The notes under the pieces are model-generated. The model ran no database searches. It saw nothing but the letters and a program-made list of their open reading frames with translations, and was not told the DNA's origin. Shown here piece after piece: positions 46,011 through 55,434 of a stretch of 64,000 bases of DNA (the first letter of the stretch is position 1; the number at the start of each line of letters is the position of its first letter). Both the position numbers and the translations under genes were made by a program. Origin of the DNA: Paraburkholderia diazotrophica. GTDB lineage: Bacteria; Pseudomonadota; Gammaproteobacteria; Burkholderiales; Burkholderiaceae. The stretch spans positions 62,001 to 126,000 of the forward strand of contig NZ_FNYE01000006.1 in assembly GCF_900108945.1 (NCBI RefSeq), given 5' to 3'.

Positions 46011-46816
46011 TGATCGAACTCGAATACGCGCATGAAGGCAGCGTCGCGCTGCTGACGTTGAAGCGCCCGCCCGCCAACGCGTTCACGCCCGAAGGACTGT
46101 TGCAGTTGCAGCGGACCATCGAGCGCCTGAACGGCGAAGCGCAGGTGCGCGCCGTCGTCATCACCGGCGATGGCCCGAAGTTCTTCAGCGCGGGCGCCGA
46201 TCTCAACACGTTCGCCGACGGCAACAAGGAAGTCGCGCGCATCGCAGCCGCGCGTTTCGGCGCGGCGTTCGAAGCGTTGCAGAACGCGCGGCCCGTCGTG
46301 ATCGCGGCGATCAACGGCTATGCGATGGGCGGCGGGCTCGAATGCGCGCTCGCCTGCGATATCCGCGTCGCCGAACAGCATGCGGTGATGGCGCTGCCGG
46401 AGACGGCCGTCGGGCTGCTGCCGTGCGGCTGCGGCACGCAGACGCTGCCGTGGCTCGTCGGCGAAGGCTGGGCGAAGCGCATCGTGCTGACGGGCGAGCG
46501 CGTCGATGCCGCGACGGCGCTGCGCATCGGTCTCGTCGAAGAAGTGGTCGAGAAGGGCGCGGCGCGCGAGTTCGCGTTGAAGATGGCCGCGCGCGTCGCG
46601 GGCCTCAGTCCGCAGGCCGTCACGTTCAGCAAGGAACTGATCCAGCAGGCGCGCAACGGCGTGCCGCGCGCGGCCGCGCTGGCTGTCGAGCGCGAGCGCT
46701 TCGTCGATCTGTTCGACGGCGCGGATCAGCGCGAGGGCGTCAACGCGTTCCTCGAAAAGCGCGCGCCGCAATGGCAGGCGGCGCAAGCGAAGCCATCCAC
46801 GGAGCCGCAGCGATGA
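46010..46816 (+). CDS. enoyl-CoA hydratase
   Basis: 268 residues of the crotonase family. The oxyanion-hole segments FSAGADLNTF (near 66) and NGYAMGGGLECALACDIR (near 103) and catalytic Glu in LPETAVGLLP are present. In this operon it probably hydrates methacrylyl-CoA to 3-hydroxyisobutyryl-CoA. ATG at 46010 overlaps the mmsB stop; the next gene overlaps this stop by 4 bp (ATGA), so translation is coupled throughout. Confidence 0.9.
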   Translation: MIELEYAHEGSVALLTLKRPPANAFTPEGLLQLQRTIERLNGEAQVRAVVITGDGPKFFSAGADLNTFADGNKEVARIAAARFGAAFEALQNARPVVIAAINGYAMGGGLECALACDIRVAEQHAVMALPETAVGLLPCGCGTQTLPWLVGEGWAKRIVLTGERVDAATALRIGLVEEVVEKGAAREFALKMAARVAGLSPQAVTFSKELIQQARNGVPRAAALAVERERFVDLFDGADQREGVNAFLEKRAPQWQAAQAKPSTEPQR

Positions 46817-47988
46817 GCGCCGTTCTCGAACAACAACCGGCCGCAGAACCGGCCGTCGAACCGGACGTGCTGTTTCGCGTCGTCAATCGCGTCGCGATCG
46901 TCACGCTGAACCGGCCCGCCGCGCTGAACGCGCTGTCGCACGACATGGTGCGCGAGCTGGCCGTGCTGATCGAGCGCTGCCGCACCGATAGCGAGATCGT
47001 CGCCGTCGTGCTGCGCGGCGCGGGCGCGAAGGGTTTCTGCGCGGGCGGCGACGTGCGTGCGCTGCACGCGATGCGCGAGCGCAATGAAAGCGGCTGGCAG
47101 CAGTTCTTCATCGACGAATACCGGCTCGATTACGCACTGCACCGGTTTCCGAAGCCCGTCGTCGCGCTGCTCGACGGCATCACGATGGGCGGCGGCATGG
47201 GGCTTGGCCAGGCGGCGCGGCTGCGCATCGTCACCGAGCGCACGAAGATCGCGATGCCGGAGACGCGCATCGGCTTCTTGCCTGACGTGGGCGCGACGCG
47301 CTTTCTGAGCGTGATGCCCGCCGAGGTCGAGCTGTATGTCGGGCTGACGGGCGCGACGCTCACAGGCGCGGACGCGCTGCATGTCGGTCTCGCCGATCTG
47401 TGCGTGCCGTCCGAATGGCTCGATACGTTCGAGGAACGCCTGCTGCGCATCGCGACCGTCGACGCGAGCGCCGACGAGTTGCTGCGCGCGCTGCGCACCG
47501 TGTTCGAGCCGCCGTGCAACATCGTGCCGCACGCGGGGCTCGGCGCGTTTGCGCAATTGATTCTTCGTCACTTCGACCGGCGCTCGGGCGTCGAGCGCAT
47601 CGTCGCGACGCTGCGCCAGGATCTGGAGCGCGAGCATCCGCCGCAAATGGGCCAGCGCGAAGTGCGTCAATGGCTGCAGGCGACCTATGACGCGATGACG
47701 TCGCATTCGCCGACCATGCTGTACGTCACGCGCGACGCGCTGCTGCGCGGCCGTCAGATGACGCTCGCCGAATGCTTCAGGATGGAACTGGGCATCGTCA
47801 CGCGCGCGATCGAAGAGGGCGACTTCAGCGAGGGCGTGCGCGCGCATCTCGTCGACAAGGACCGCAAGCCGCGCTGGGCGCCCGCGACGCTCGCCGAAGT
47901 GCGGCCTGAACGCGTGCGGCATTTCCTTGCGTCGCCGTGGCGCGCGGACGCGCATCCGCTCGAGGACCTCGGCGCGCAACAGGCGTGA
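46813..47988 (+). CDS. 3-hydroxyisobutyryl-CoA hydrolase
   Basis: 391 residues of the crotonase superfamily, the length typical of HIBCH. Motifs FCAGGDVRALHAM (near 77), GITMGGGMGLGQAARLRIV (near 121) and PETRIGFLPDVGATRFLS (near 151) mark the HIBYL-CoA hydrolase branch. It releases free 3-hydroxyisobutyrate for MmsB, protecting the cell from methacrylyl-CoA. It is the last gene of the valine unit. Confidence 0.9.
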   Translation: MSAVLEQQPAAEPAVEPDVLFRVVNRVAIVTLNRPAALNALSHDMVRELAVLIERCRTDSEIVAVVLRGAGAKGFCAGGDVRALHAMRERNESGWQQFFIDEYRLDYALHRFPKPVVALLDGITMGGGMGLGQAARLRIVTERTKIAMPETRIGFLPDVGATRFLSVMPAEVELYVGLTGATLTGADALHVGLADLCVPSEWLDTFEERLLRIATVDASADELLRALRTVFEPPCNIVPHAGLGAFAQLILRHFDRRSGVERIVATLRQDLEREHPPQMGQREVRQWLQATYDAMTSHSPTMLYVTRDALLRGRQMTLAECFRMELGIVTRAIEEGDFSEGVRAHLVDKDRKPRWAPATLAEVRPERVRHFLASPWRADAHPLEDLGAQQA

Positions 47989-48024
47989 GCTTCGCGGCGT
48001 ATCGGATGCCGCAGGTGCCGCGCG

Positions 48025-48080
48025 CTCAGAAGCGATAACTCAAAAGCGATAACTCAAAAGCGATAACTCAAAAGCGATAG
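48025..48080. repeat. 14-bp tandem repeat, four units, at the stop of the outer membrane protein gene
   Basis: CTCAAAAGCGATAA is repeated four times (48025-48038 with one change, 48039-48052, 48053-48066, 48067-48080). On the minus strand the unit contains the end of the gene, coding Tyr-Arg-Phe then TGA, so copies are added after the stop and the protein end is unchanged whatever the copy number. Confidence 0.9.
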
Positions 48081-49081
48081 CCGACGCCGCCCAGCAGCAC
48101 ATCGGTATCGCGGCTATAGCGCGTCACGACGCGGTTCCACGTGACGCGCGCCGCCCAGTGCTTAGTGAACCGGTACGACGCTGACAGCGACACGAGCCCC
48201 GACAGAATGCCATCGCCCGACGACCGTTCATCGGGATCGTTGCCGTGGTGGATCGCCGCGTACGCGCCCGCGCCGAAGCCGAGGGTCAGCTGGTCGTCGA
48301 AGAAAGCGCGCGTGAGCCATAGCTGCGCCGTCAATCCATCGCGGCGCGCCTTCAGTCCGCCGCCTTCATGCAGATAGCCGAGCGTGCCGTCCAGATAACG
48401 CGTAAGCCCGCGCCGGTACTCGATCGATTCCGCGACGGACGTCTGCGACTCCGGGCTGTTCAGGATCGTCTGCCCGACGAGCACGGTAATTTCGTTGTTT
48501 GTCACGTCGTGCGTGCGCGGCAATGCAAACGCGCGCGGGCCGGGCTCGTCGGGTGCGTCGAGCTGATAGCCGATGCCGACCAGCACGGCCGTCGTCGACG
48601 GTCCGCGCGAGACCTGCACGCGGTTGAGCTGCAGGTTCGCCGTCCAGCGGCGCGACGTGTACCACGTCGCCCGCGCGCTGAAGAGGCCGCCCCAGCCGTG
48701 CGTGTTCGAATAACCCTCGCCGTGTTCGGCGGCTTCCGTGTCGAAGTAACGATAGGGGCCGACGCCGAGCGCGACCACGAAGCGGTTCTGCGCGAGGGGC
48801 AGACGCCCCCATATCTGTACGGCCTGGCCGTCGCGGTGATGATCGGACAGATGGCCCTCGTTCAGCCACGTGATGCTGCCCGCGACATATTTTCCGAATC
48901 CTTCCGTGTAGTCGATCGCCCATGAATACGTGGGCTCTCCGCTGGCTTTCAGCCAGCCGCCGTACAAGCCGATTTCCTGCGCCGACGCGCCGCGCGATGT
49001 CATCAACGCGCACATCGCGCCCGCAAGCAGCAAAGGCCGCAAGCGATGACGCGATTCCCTCTTCCCTTTCTTCCTTGGCAT
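48068..49081 (-). CDS. outer membrane beta-barrel protein with internal duplication
   Basis: 337 residues with a signal peptide (LRPLLLAGAMCALMTSRGASA, cleavage near 35) and a C-terminal Phe after alternating aromatic residues, the outer-membrane insertion signal. Two similar halves are visible: AVQIWGRLPLAQNRFVVALG ... TTAVLVGIGYQLD (about 85-175) and LTAQLWLTRAFFDDQLTLGF ... DVLLGGVGYRF (about 245-337). Each has GVGPYRY or GAGAYA followed by strands with TWYTSRRWTANLQLNRV or SASYRFTKHWAARVTWNRV. The duplication suggests a fused pair of ancestral half-barrels. No family name is certain. Confidence 0.8.
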   Translation of the reverse strand: MPRKKGKRESRHRLRPLLLAGAMCALMTSRGASAQEIGLYGGWLKASGEPTYSWAIDYTEGFGKYVAGSITWLNEGHLSDHHRDGQAVQIWGRLPLAQNRFVVALGVGPYRYFDTEAAEHGEGYSNTHGWGGLFSARATWYTSRRWTANLQLNRVQVSRGPSTTAVLVGIGYQLDAPDEPGPRAFALPRTHDVTNNEITVLVGQTILNSPESQTSVAESIEYRRGLTRYLDGTLGYLHEGGGLKARRDGLTAQLWLTRAFFDDQLTLGFGAGAYAAIHHGNDPDERSSGDGILSGLVSLSASYRFTKHWAARVTWNRVVTRYSRDTDVLLGGVGYRF

Positions 49082-49403
49082 GGGCGGGTCCGTTGGCGGC
49101 CGGATCTATTCTGAACGAATATCATTTTTGTTGCGTGATAGATGACCGATGGCGGCGGCGAACGTTCGACGCTTGTCAGGCATCGCGCTTGCTCACTGTT
49201 GCAGGTTGACGCCCGCCGTCCGGAGCGCGGCGTTCCGCATTGGCACGTCACCGGCGGGATTGCAGATCGACGCCTATACTTTGCGCTTGTCCATCGGTGC
49301 TTCACGGTTCCGCATTGCCGTCGAGGATCGTGACCTGCGCCATCAGGCATTCGACAGCTTCCTTCCGCTCGCTCCGTTCCGGTTGCCACATGGAGATGCC
49401 CCG
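49082..49403. other. divergent intergenic region, outer membrane gene / paoA
   Basis: About 322 bp containing the promoters for both genes and the TGGAGA ribosome site of paoA. The frame upstream of paoA is open but lacks features. No strong dyad was seen. Confidence 0.5.
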
Positions 49404-49955
49404 ATGCCCCACACTCTCGCCCGACCCGAAGACACCCAGCAGGAAGCCGGCCAGGACGCCGCCGCACAGCCAGGCCAGCCTGTTTCGCCGGTCGCGATTC
49501 CCGTCGAACTCAACGTGAACGGCACGCAGTACGCGCTGTCGCTCGATCCGCGCACGACGCTGCTCGACGCGTTGCGCGAGCATCTGCATCTGACGGGCAC
49601 GAAGAAAGGCTGCGATCACGGCCAATGCGGCGCGTGCACCGTGCACGTGAACGGCCGCCGCGTGAACGCGTGCCTGTCGCTCGCCGCGACGCATGCGGAG
49701 GACACGATCACGACGATCGAAGGCATCGGCGAGCCCGATGCGCTGCATCCGATGCAGGCCGCGTTCGTCGAATGCGACGGCTATCAGTGCGGCTATTGCA
49801 CGTCAGGCCAGATCATGTCGGCCGTCGCGCTGCTCGACGAAGCCGTCGGCCCCGACGACGCCGACGTGCGCGAAGCGATGAGCGGCAACCTGTGCCGGTG
49901 CGGCGCGTATCAGAACATCGTGACGGCCATCCAGACCGTGCGCGGCAAGCGCTGA
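49404..49955 (+). CDS. paoA: aldehyde oxidoreductase [2Fe-2S] subunit (PaoA/YagT type)
   Basis: 183 residues. The plant-type cluster is Cys70, 75, 78, 90 and the second cluster Cys129, 132, 164, 166, the full pattern of xanthine-oxidase-family iron-sulfur subunits. The first 32 residues are a Gln/Ala/Pro-rich tail without a twin-arginine motif, so unlike E. coli PaoA there is no visible Tat signal. TGGAG lies eight bases before the ATG at 49404; the longer frame upstream is spurious. It transfers electrons from the molybdenum subunit encoded next to the FAD subunit. Confidence 0.92.
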   Translation: MPHTLARPEDTQQEAGQDAAAQPGQPVSPVAIPVELNVNGTQYALSLDPRTTLLDALREHLHLTGTKKGCDHGQCGACTVHVNGRRVNACLSLAATHAEDTITTIEGIGEPDALHPMQAAFVECDGYQCGYCTSGQIMSAVALLDEAVGPDDADVREAMSGNLCRCGAYQNIVTAIQTVRGKR

Positions 49956-49965
49956 GGAGACCGCG

Positions 49966-50967
49966 ATGGAACTCTTTCAGCTCTCGCGCGCGAACGACGT
50001 GCGCGATGCCGTCGCGGCGGGCGCCGCTTCGCAGACGGCGCAGCAGGGCGCACACGTGCGCTTTCTCGCGGGCGGCACGACGCTGCTCGACCTGATGAAG
50101 CTCGATGTCGAGCGGCCAGCCCGCGTGGTCGACATCAGCCGGCTGCCGCTCGATCGCGTCCAGACCACGGACGACGGCGGCATCAAAATCGGCGCGATGG
50201 TGCGCAACGCCGATCTCGCCATGCATCCGCTTGTTCACGAGCCTTACGCGGTGCTGTCGCAGGCGCTGCTCGCGGGCGCTTCAGCGCAACTGCGCAATAT
50301 GGCGACGACGGGCGGCAATCTGCTGCAACGCACGCGCTGCGTCTATTTCCGTGATACCGCGATGCCGTGCAACAAACGCGTGCCCGGCTCCGGCTGCTCT
50401 GCGATCACCGGCTTCAACCGGACGATGGCGATACTCGGCACGAGCGACGCGTGCATCGCCACCAATCCGTCCGATATGAACGTCGCGCTGACGGCGCTCG
50501 GCGCGACGATCGAAGTGGAAGGCGCAAAGGGCGCGCGCAGCATTGTCATCGACGACTTCTATCTGCTGCCCGGCGATACACCCGAGCGCGAGACCGTCCT
50601 CGAACCGGGCGATCTCGTCACGCACGTCACGCTGCCGCCCATTCCGGGCAGCCGCTCGCTGTATCTGAAGCTGCGCGACCGTGCGTCGTATGAGTTTGCG
50701 CTGGCGTCGGCGGCCGTCGTCGTCAACGTGACGGACGGGCGCATCACGCGCGCGCATGTTGCGTTGGGCGGCGTCGGCACGAAGCCGTGGCATGCGACCC
50801 AGGCGGAAGCGGAGCTTGTGGGCGCCGCCCCCGATGCGGCGAGCTTCGCGCGCGCCGCCGATGCCGCACTCGCCGATGCGAAGCCGCAGAGCCAGAACGG
50901 CTTCAAGATCGAGCTCGCGCGGCGCTGCCTGATTCATGCGCTCATGCAGGTCACGCAGTCCGTCTGA
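49966..50967 (+). CDS. paoB: aldehyde oxidoreductase FAD subunit (PaoB/YagS type)
   Basis: 333 residues. FLAGGTTLLDLMKLDVERP near 33 and MATTGGNLLQRTRC near 112 form the FAD site. Cys125, 135, 144 and 163 sit in a loop that in PaoB binds an additional [4Fe-4S] cluster, so the chain of electron carriers is complete. It starts 10 bp after paoA and ends 23 bp before paoC. Confidence 0.92.
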   Translation: MELFQLSRANDVRDAVAAGAASQTAQQGAHVRFLAGGTTLLDLMKLDVERPARVVDISRLPLDRVQTTDDGGIKIGAMVRNADLAMHPLVHEPYAVLSQALLAGASAQLRNMATTGGNLLQRTRCVYFRDTAMPCNKRVPGSGCSAITGFNRTMAILGTSDACIATNPSDMNVALTALGATIEVEGAKGARSIVIDDFYLLPGDTPERETVLEPGDLVTHVTLPPIPGSRSLYLKLRDRASYEFALASAAVVVNVTDGRITRAHVALGGVGTKPWHATQAEAELVGAAPDAASFARAADAALADAKPQSQNGFKIELARRCLIHALMQVTQSV

Positions 50968-50990
50968 TCCCTTTTCGAGGACTTCTTTCC

Positions 50991-53225
50991 ATGTCCACTG
51001 TGTCCGAATCCTTGCTGTCCGTGCTCGGGCAGCCGCAGTCGCGCATCGACGGTCCGCTGAAAGTGAGCGGACGCGCGCAGTACACCTCCGATATCGACTT
51101 GCCCGAGATGCTGTACGCGGTGCCCGTGTGCGCGACGATTGCGAGCGGCCGCGTGACGTCGCTGGAATTTGCCGCCGCGCAGGCGATGCCGGGCGTGCGG
51201 ATGATTCTGCATCGCGGCAACATCGGCCGCTTTTATCGCATTGCGGGTAATTCGATCGACACCGGCTTTGTTGACGAAGCGCGGCCGCCGTTCGACGACG
51301 ACGTGGTCCGCTACTACGGCCAGTATGTGGCTGCCGTCGTCGCCGATACGTTCGAGGCAGCGAGCGCCGCCGCGGCGGCCGTGAAGGTCGGCTACGAACG
51401 GGCGGCGTATGACGTCAGCGACGAACTGGAGGCGAGCGGCGAGTTGCACGCCGAAAGCGAGCGCGGCGATGCGGACGGCGCATACGAGCGAAGCGAAGTG
51501 AAGCTCGATGAAACCTACGTGACGCCCGTCGAAACGCACAACCCGATCGAGCTGCACGCGAGCATCGCGCACTGGGACGGCGAGGGCTACACGTTCTACG
51601 AGACCACGCAGGCCGTCGCCAATCATCAGGGCACGCTGATGCAGATGCTCGGGCTGCCGAAAGAAAAAGTGCGCGTGATTTCGCGCTATCTCGGCTCGGG
51701 CTTCGGCGGCAAGCTGTGGGTGTGGCCGCATACGCTGCTCGCCGCGGCCGCGTCGCGTCACACGGGGCAGCCGGTGAAGCTCGTCGTGAGCCGCAAGATG
51801 ATGTTCCAGAACGTCGGCCATCGTCCGACGACGCAACAGCGCATGCGTCTTTCCGCCGACAAGACGGGCAAGCTCACGTCGATTCGCCACGACTACCTGA
51901 ACCACACTGCGATCGCCGACGACTACCAGGAAAGTTGCGGCGAGATCACGCCGTTCCTGTACAGCGTGCCGAATCTGCGCGTGAGCTCGGGGCTCGCGCG
52001 GCGCAACGTGGGTTCGCCGACGTCGATGCGCGGGCCGGGCGCCGTGCCCGGGCTGTACGCGCTCGAATCGGCGATGAACGAGCTGGCGCGCAAGCTCGAC
52101 ATCGATCCCGTCGAGTTTCGTTTGATGAACGAGCCGAAGGTCGACGAATCGACGGGGCTGCCGTTTTCGTCGCGGCAATTCGTCGAATGTCTGAAGACGG
52201 GCGCCGAGAAATTCGGCTGGGCGAAGCGCACGCCCGCAGTCGGTTCGATGACGCGCGACGGGCTGACGCTCGGTTGGGGCGTCGGTGCATGCGGCTGGCC
52301 GGGGCTGCGCTTTTCAGCGGAGGCAACTGTCGATCTGCGCGCGGACGGCACGGCGCGCGTCGTGTGCGGCACGCAGGACATCGGCACGGGCACGTACACG
52401 ATTCTTGCGCAACTCGTCGCCGGTCACACGGGCATTCCCCTCGACAAGATCGAAGTCGGGCTCGGCGATACGATGTTGCCGCTCGGGCCCGTATCAGGCG
52501 GTTCGGCGGCGACGGCTTCCGTGATTCCCGCAGTCTTGCAGGCCGCGCGCGCGGCCACCGACATGGTGCTGGCGCGAGTCGGCGCAATCGGCGAGTCGCC
52601 GTTTCACGGCGAAAAGGCGGAAGCACTCGCGTTCAGCGCAGGGCGCGTGCATCGCAAGACGGACGCGGCGGAAAAGGGCGTGCCGTTCGCGCAGATTCTT
52701 GAAGCGGCACGAATGCATTCGGCGACGGGCCGCGGCAGCGCGACAGGCGGCTTCGACGATCCGCTGAAGAAGGACTATTCGATCTATTCGTACGGCGTGC
52801 ATTTCGCCGAGGTGACGTGGCAGCCGGAAATCGCGCGGCTGCGCGTGAGCCGCGTCGTCACGGTGATCGACGGGGGGCGCATTTTAAACCCGCGCGCCGG
52901 GCGTAATCAGATCGAAGGGGCCGTCGTGATGGGCGTCGGCATGGCGCTGTTCGAGCACACGATGTACGACGCGCAAAACGGCGCGCCCATCAACAGCAAT
53001 CTCGCCGATTACATCGTCGCGTCGCATGCGGATTCGCCCGAGATCGACGTGACGTTTCTCGATTATCCCGATCCTGTGTTCAACGAACTCGGCGCGCGCG
53101 GGATCGCGGAGATCGGGCTAGCGGGGATTGCGGCCGCCATCACGGACGCCGTGCATCATGCGACGGGTGTCAGAGTGCGCAAGCTGCCCGTGATGATCGA
53201 GGATCTGCTGGGCGGCGAAGCGTAA
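50991..53225 (+). CDS. paoC: aldehyde oxidoreductase molybdenum-binding subunit (PaoC/YagR type)
   Basis: 744 residues. GSGFGGKLWVWPHTLLAA near 234 and GTQDIGTGTYTILAQLVA near 462 are molybdopterin cytosine dinucleotide binding motifs, and ARGIAEIGLAGIAAAITDAV near the C-terminus contains the catalytic glutamate. It oxidises aldehydes, probably aromatic ones by analogy with PaoC, to acids. The start ATG at 50991 follows GAGGACTTCTTTCC. No maturation factor PaoD or MCD-inserting chaperone gene is adjacent. Confidence 0.92.
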   Translation: MSTVSESLLSVLGQPQSRIDGPLKVSGRAQYTSDIDLPEMLYAVPVCATIASGRVTSLEFAAAQAMPGVRMILHRGNIGRFYRIAGNSIDTGFVDEARPPFDDDVVRYYGQYVAAVVADTFEAASAAAAAVKVGYERAAYDVSDELEASGELHAESERGDADGAYERSEVKLDETYVTPVETHNPIELHASIAHWDGEGYTFYETTQAVANHQGTLMQMLGLPKEKVRVISRYLGSGFGGKLWVWPHTLLAAAASRHTGQPVKLVVSRKMMFQNVGHRPTTQQRMRLSADKTGKLTSIRHDYLNHTAIADDYQESCGEITPFLYSVPNLRVSSGLARRNVGSPTSMRGPGAVPGLYALESAMNELARKLDIDPVEFRLMNEPKVDESTGLPFSSRQFVECLKTGAEKFGWAKRTPAVGSMTRDGLTLGWGVGACGWPGLRFSAEATVDLRADGTARVVCGTQDIGTGTYTILAQLVAGHTGIPLDKIEVGLGDTMLPLGPVSGGSAATASVIPAVLQAARAATDMVLARVGAIGESPFHGEKAEALAFSAGRVHRKTDAAEKGVPFAQILEAARMHSATGRGSATGGFDDPLKKDYSIYSYGVHFAEVTWQPEIARLRVSRVVTVIDGGRILNPRAGRNQIEGAVVMGVGMALFEHTMYDAQNGAPINSNLADYIVASHADSPEIDVTFLDYPDPVFNELGARGIAEIGLAGIAAAITDAVHHATGVRVRKLPVMIEDLLGGEA

Positions 53226-53238
53226 CGGTTGCGGGGGC

Positions 53239-54555
53239 TTACGCCTCGCCAACCACCTCCGCCCCCGCGGCGGGCGCTGCCTCGACGCCCGCTGCATTCT
53301 TCTCATCCCTCGCGCTTTTCACGCGCCCGATCCACGCACACGCGAACACCGCGCCCGCTGTCGCAAGCCAGCCCACGGTGCCATAACCGGCGATATGTCC
53401 GTGCGCGTCCGTCGACAGCAGCAAGCCGCCGAACCACGCGCCGCAGCCCGTGCCCATCGCCTGCACGGCGCTGTTCGCGCTCAGGAAAGCGCCGCGCGTC
53501 TGCGGCGCGGGCACGGTCGTGAGCAGCGCCTGCATCGGCACCATCCGCGACGACATCGCGACCATGAAGAACGGGAAGAACAGCACCATCGCGTAGAACG
53601 GCACATCGGGCAAATGCGTGACGAACAGCACGGGCAGCACCGACAGCAGAGCAGCAACGCGGAACACCTGCTTCTTGCCGTAGCGATCCGCGAGCTCTCC
53701 GACGCGGCGCGACGTGAAGAACGTCGCCGCGCCGCCCGCCATGTACAGCCACGACAGATTCGCGGGCGCGACGCCGTGATTCGCGACGAGCGTCGGCGCG
53801 ATGAACGGGATCACGAGCATGTGCGAGACCATCACGACGAACGTCAGCGCGAATGCATCGAGGTGACGCGCATTGGCAAAGAGCCGCCACAGATCGGGCA
53901 GCACCTGCGCAAGCGGCGTGCGCTGTTTCTGCAGATGCGCGGTCAGCGACGGCACGACGCGCAGACCGCCGAGCCAGATCGCGCACGACAGCGCGACCAG
54001 CAGCACGAACGGCGCGGCCCAGCCGAAATGCGCGCCGAGCATCACGCCGGCGGGCACGCCCGCAATCGCCGCGAGCGAGAACGCCGTCATGATCGTGCCC
54101 GTCGCGGCGCCCCGACGCGAGACGGGAATCACATCGCCGACGATCGCCATTACGACCGAGCCCAGTACGCCGCCCGTGATGCCCGCGAACGCGCGCGCCG
54201 CGAGCAGCAGCGGATAGTTCGGCGCGAGCGCGCAGCCCAGGTTCGACAGTGCGAATAGCGCGTAGATCGCGAGCAGCAGACGCCGCCGGTCGAAGCGGTC
54301 GATGTACGTCGCGGCGAAGAGGCCCGACAACCCCGAGCACCACGAGTACGCCGACACGGCCGTCGCGAAGCGCGCGGGTGAAATCTGGAACGCGTGCATG
54401 ATCTGCGGGCCGAGCGGCATCATCACCATGAAGTCCATGATGATCGTGAATTGCGTGAGCGCGAGCAGCCACAGGAGGCGCCGCTCGCGTCGTTTGTCCA
54501 GGCCGCCTGGTTCGTTCGGTTCGTTTAGTTCGTTTAGTTCATTCAGCGAGCGCAT
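53239..54555 (-). CDS. MFS transporter in the NfeR-NfeF-like unit
   Basis: 438 residues with about twelve membrane helices (LLALTQFTIIMDFMVMMPLG onward) of the DHA1-like MFS. The soluble N-terminus carries LNELNELNEPNEP, coded by nine-base repeats rich in GTTCGTTTA, so its length is probably variable. It is 27 bp downstream of the siderophore reductase gene and is the last of a three-gene unit with a PadR regulator. A role in metal or siderophore export is possible but not shown. Confidence 0.85.
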   Translation of the reverse strand: MRSLNELNELNEPNEPGGLDKRRERRLLWLLALTQFTIIMDFMVMMPLGPQIMHAFQISPARFATAVSAYSWCSGLSGLFAATYIDRFDRRRLLLAIYALFALSNLGCALAPNYPLLLAARAFAGITGGVLGSVVMAIVGDVIPVSRRGAATGTIMTAFSLAAIAGVPAGVMLGAHFGWAAPFVLLVALSCAIWLGGLRVVPSLTAHLQKQRTPLAQVLPDLWRLFANARHLDAFALTFVVMVSHMLVIPFIAPTLVANHGVAPANLSWLYMAGGAATFFTSRRVGELADRYGKKQVFRVAALLSVLPVLFVTHLPDVPFYAMVLFFPFFMVAMSSRMVPMQALLTTVPAPQTRGAFLSANSAVQAMGTGCGAWFGGLLLSTDAHGHIAGYGTVGWLATAGAVFACAWIGRVKSARDEKNAAGVEAAPAAGAEVVGEA

Positions 54556-54582
54556 TCAGAGGCTCCGGTTAGAAGCGTTGCG

Positions 54583-55401
54583 TCAGTCATCGAGATTTTC
54601 ATGGACGGCCTGTTCGCCTTCTTTCCAGTACGCCGACGCGCGAATCCGCGACTTGTCGAGGCCGCGCTCGTTGACGAGGTGATAGCGGACCGCGCGCATC
54701 GTCGCTGCTTCGCCGGCGGCCCATACGTAGCCGTCGCCATCGGGCAGGAACGTTTCGCGCACGGCTTGCAGCAGGGCGCTGCCCCGATAGGCGCCTTCAC
54801 TGCGATAGCGCCATTCGATATAGAGATCGGCCGCCGTGTCGAATTCGATGCGCGCCGACGGATCGGCCACTTCGATCACGGCCGCGACGCGCGAGCCGTG
54901 CGGCAATTCCGCGAGCCGCCGGCCGATCGCGGGCAGCGCCGTATCGTCGCCGATCAGCAGATGCCAGTCGAAGCCCGTCGGCACGACGAACGAGCCACGC
55001 GGCCCACCGACGCCCAGATACTGTCCCGCCTTCGCCTGTGTCGCCCATTCGGTCGCGGGACCGGCTTCGTGCAGTGCGAACTCGAGTTCGAGCTCGCGCG
55101 CGTCGCGGTCGAAGCGCCTCGGCGTGAAGTCGCGCGCGACGGGGCGCGGCTGGCCGTTCGGAAACACCGGGCCGTCAGGGCCCGCTTCCGGCATCGCGGG
55201 CCTTTCTTCGCCGGGAGCGGGGAAGAACACTTTCACGTGATCGTCGAACGAGGCGGACGCGAAGTCGTGCAGATCGTCGCCCGTCAGCGTGACGCGGATC
55301 AGATGCGGCGTGACGGTCTCGACGCGCTTGACTTGCAGCAGACGGAATTTCAGCGGATGACGCACGCGCGTCACTGTCAGATCGGATCGGGTTGCTTGCA
55401 T
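54583..55401 (-). CDS. siderophore-interacting ferric reductase (NfeF/YqjH-like)
   Basis: 272 residues. FAD-binding strand pattern RDFTPRRF near 90, a beta-barrel then DWHLLIGDDTALPAIGRRL near 148 for NADPH, ending YVWAAGEAATMRAVRYHLV, are those of ViuB/YqjH siderophore-interacting proteins. It reduces ferric siderophore complexes to release iron. GGAG precedes the ATG. In E. coli the same enzyme is controlled by the adjacent PadR-type nickel sensor, and here a PadR gene with a His-rich N-terminus precedes it by 33 bp. Confidence 0.88.
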   Translation of the reverse strand: MQATRSDLTVTRVRHPLKFRLLQVKRVETVTPHLIRVTLTGDDLHDFASASFDDHVKVFFPAPGEERPAMPEAGPDGPVFPNGQPRPVARDFTPRRFDRDARELELEFALHEAGPATEWATQAKAGQYLGVGGPRGSFVVPTGFDWHLLIGDDTALPAIGRRLAELPHGSRVAAVIEVADPSARIEFDTAADLYIEWRYRSEGAYRGSALLQAVRETFLPDGDGYVWAAGEAATMRAVRYHLVNERGLDKSRIRASAYWKEGEQAVHENLDD

Positions 55402-55434
55402 ACGTTGTTCTCTCCAAGGGTTCGTCCGAATCGT

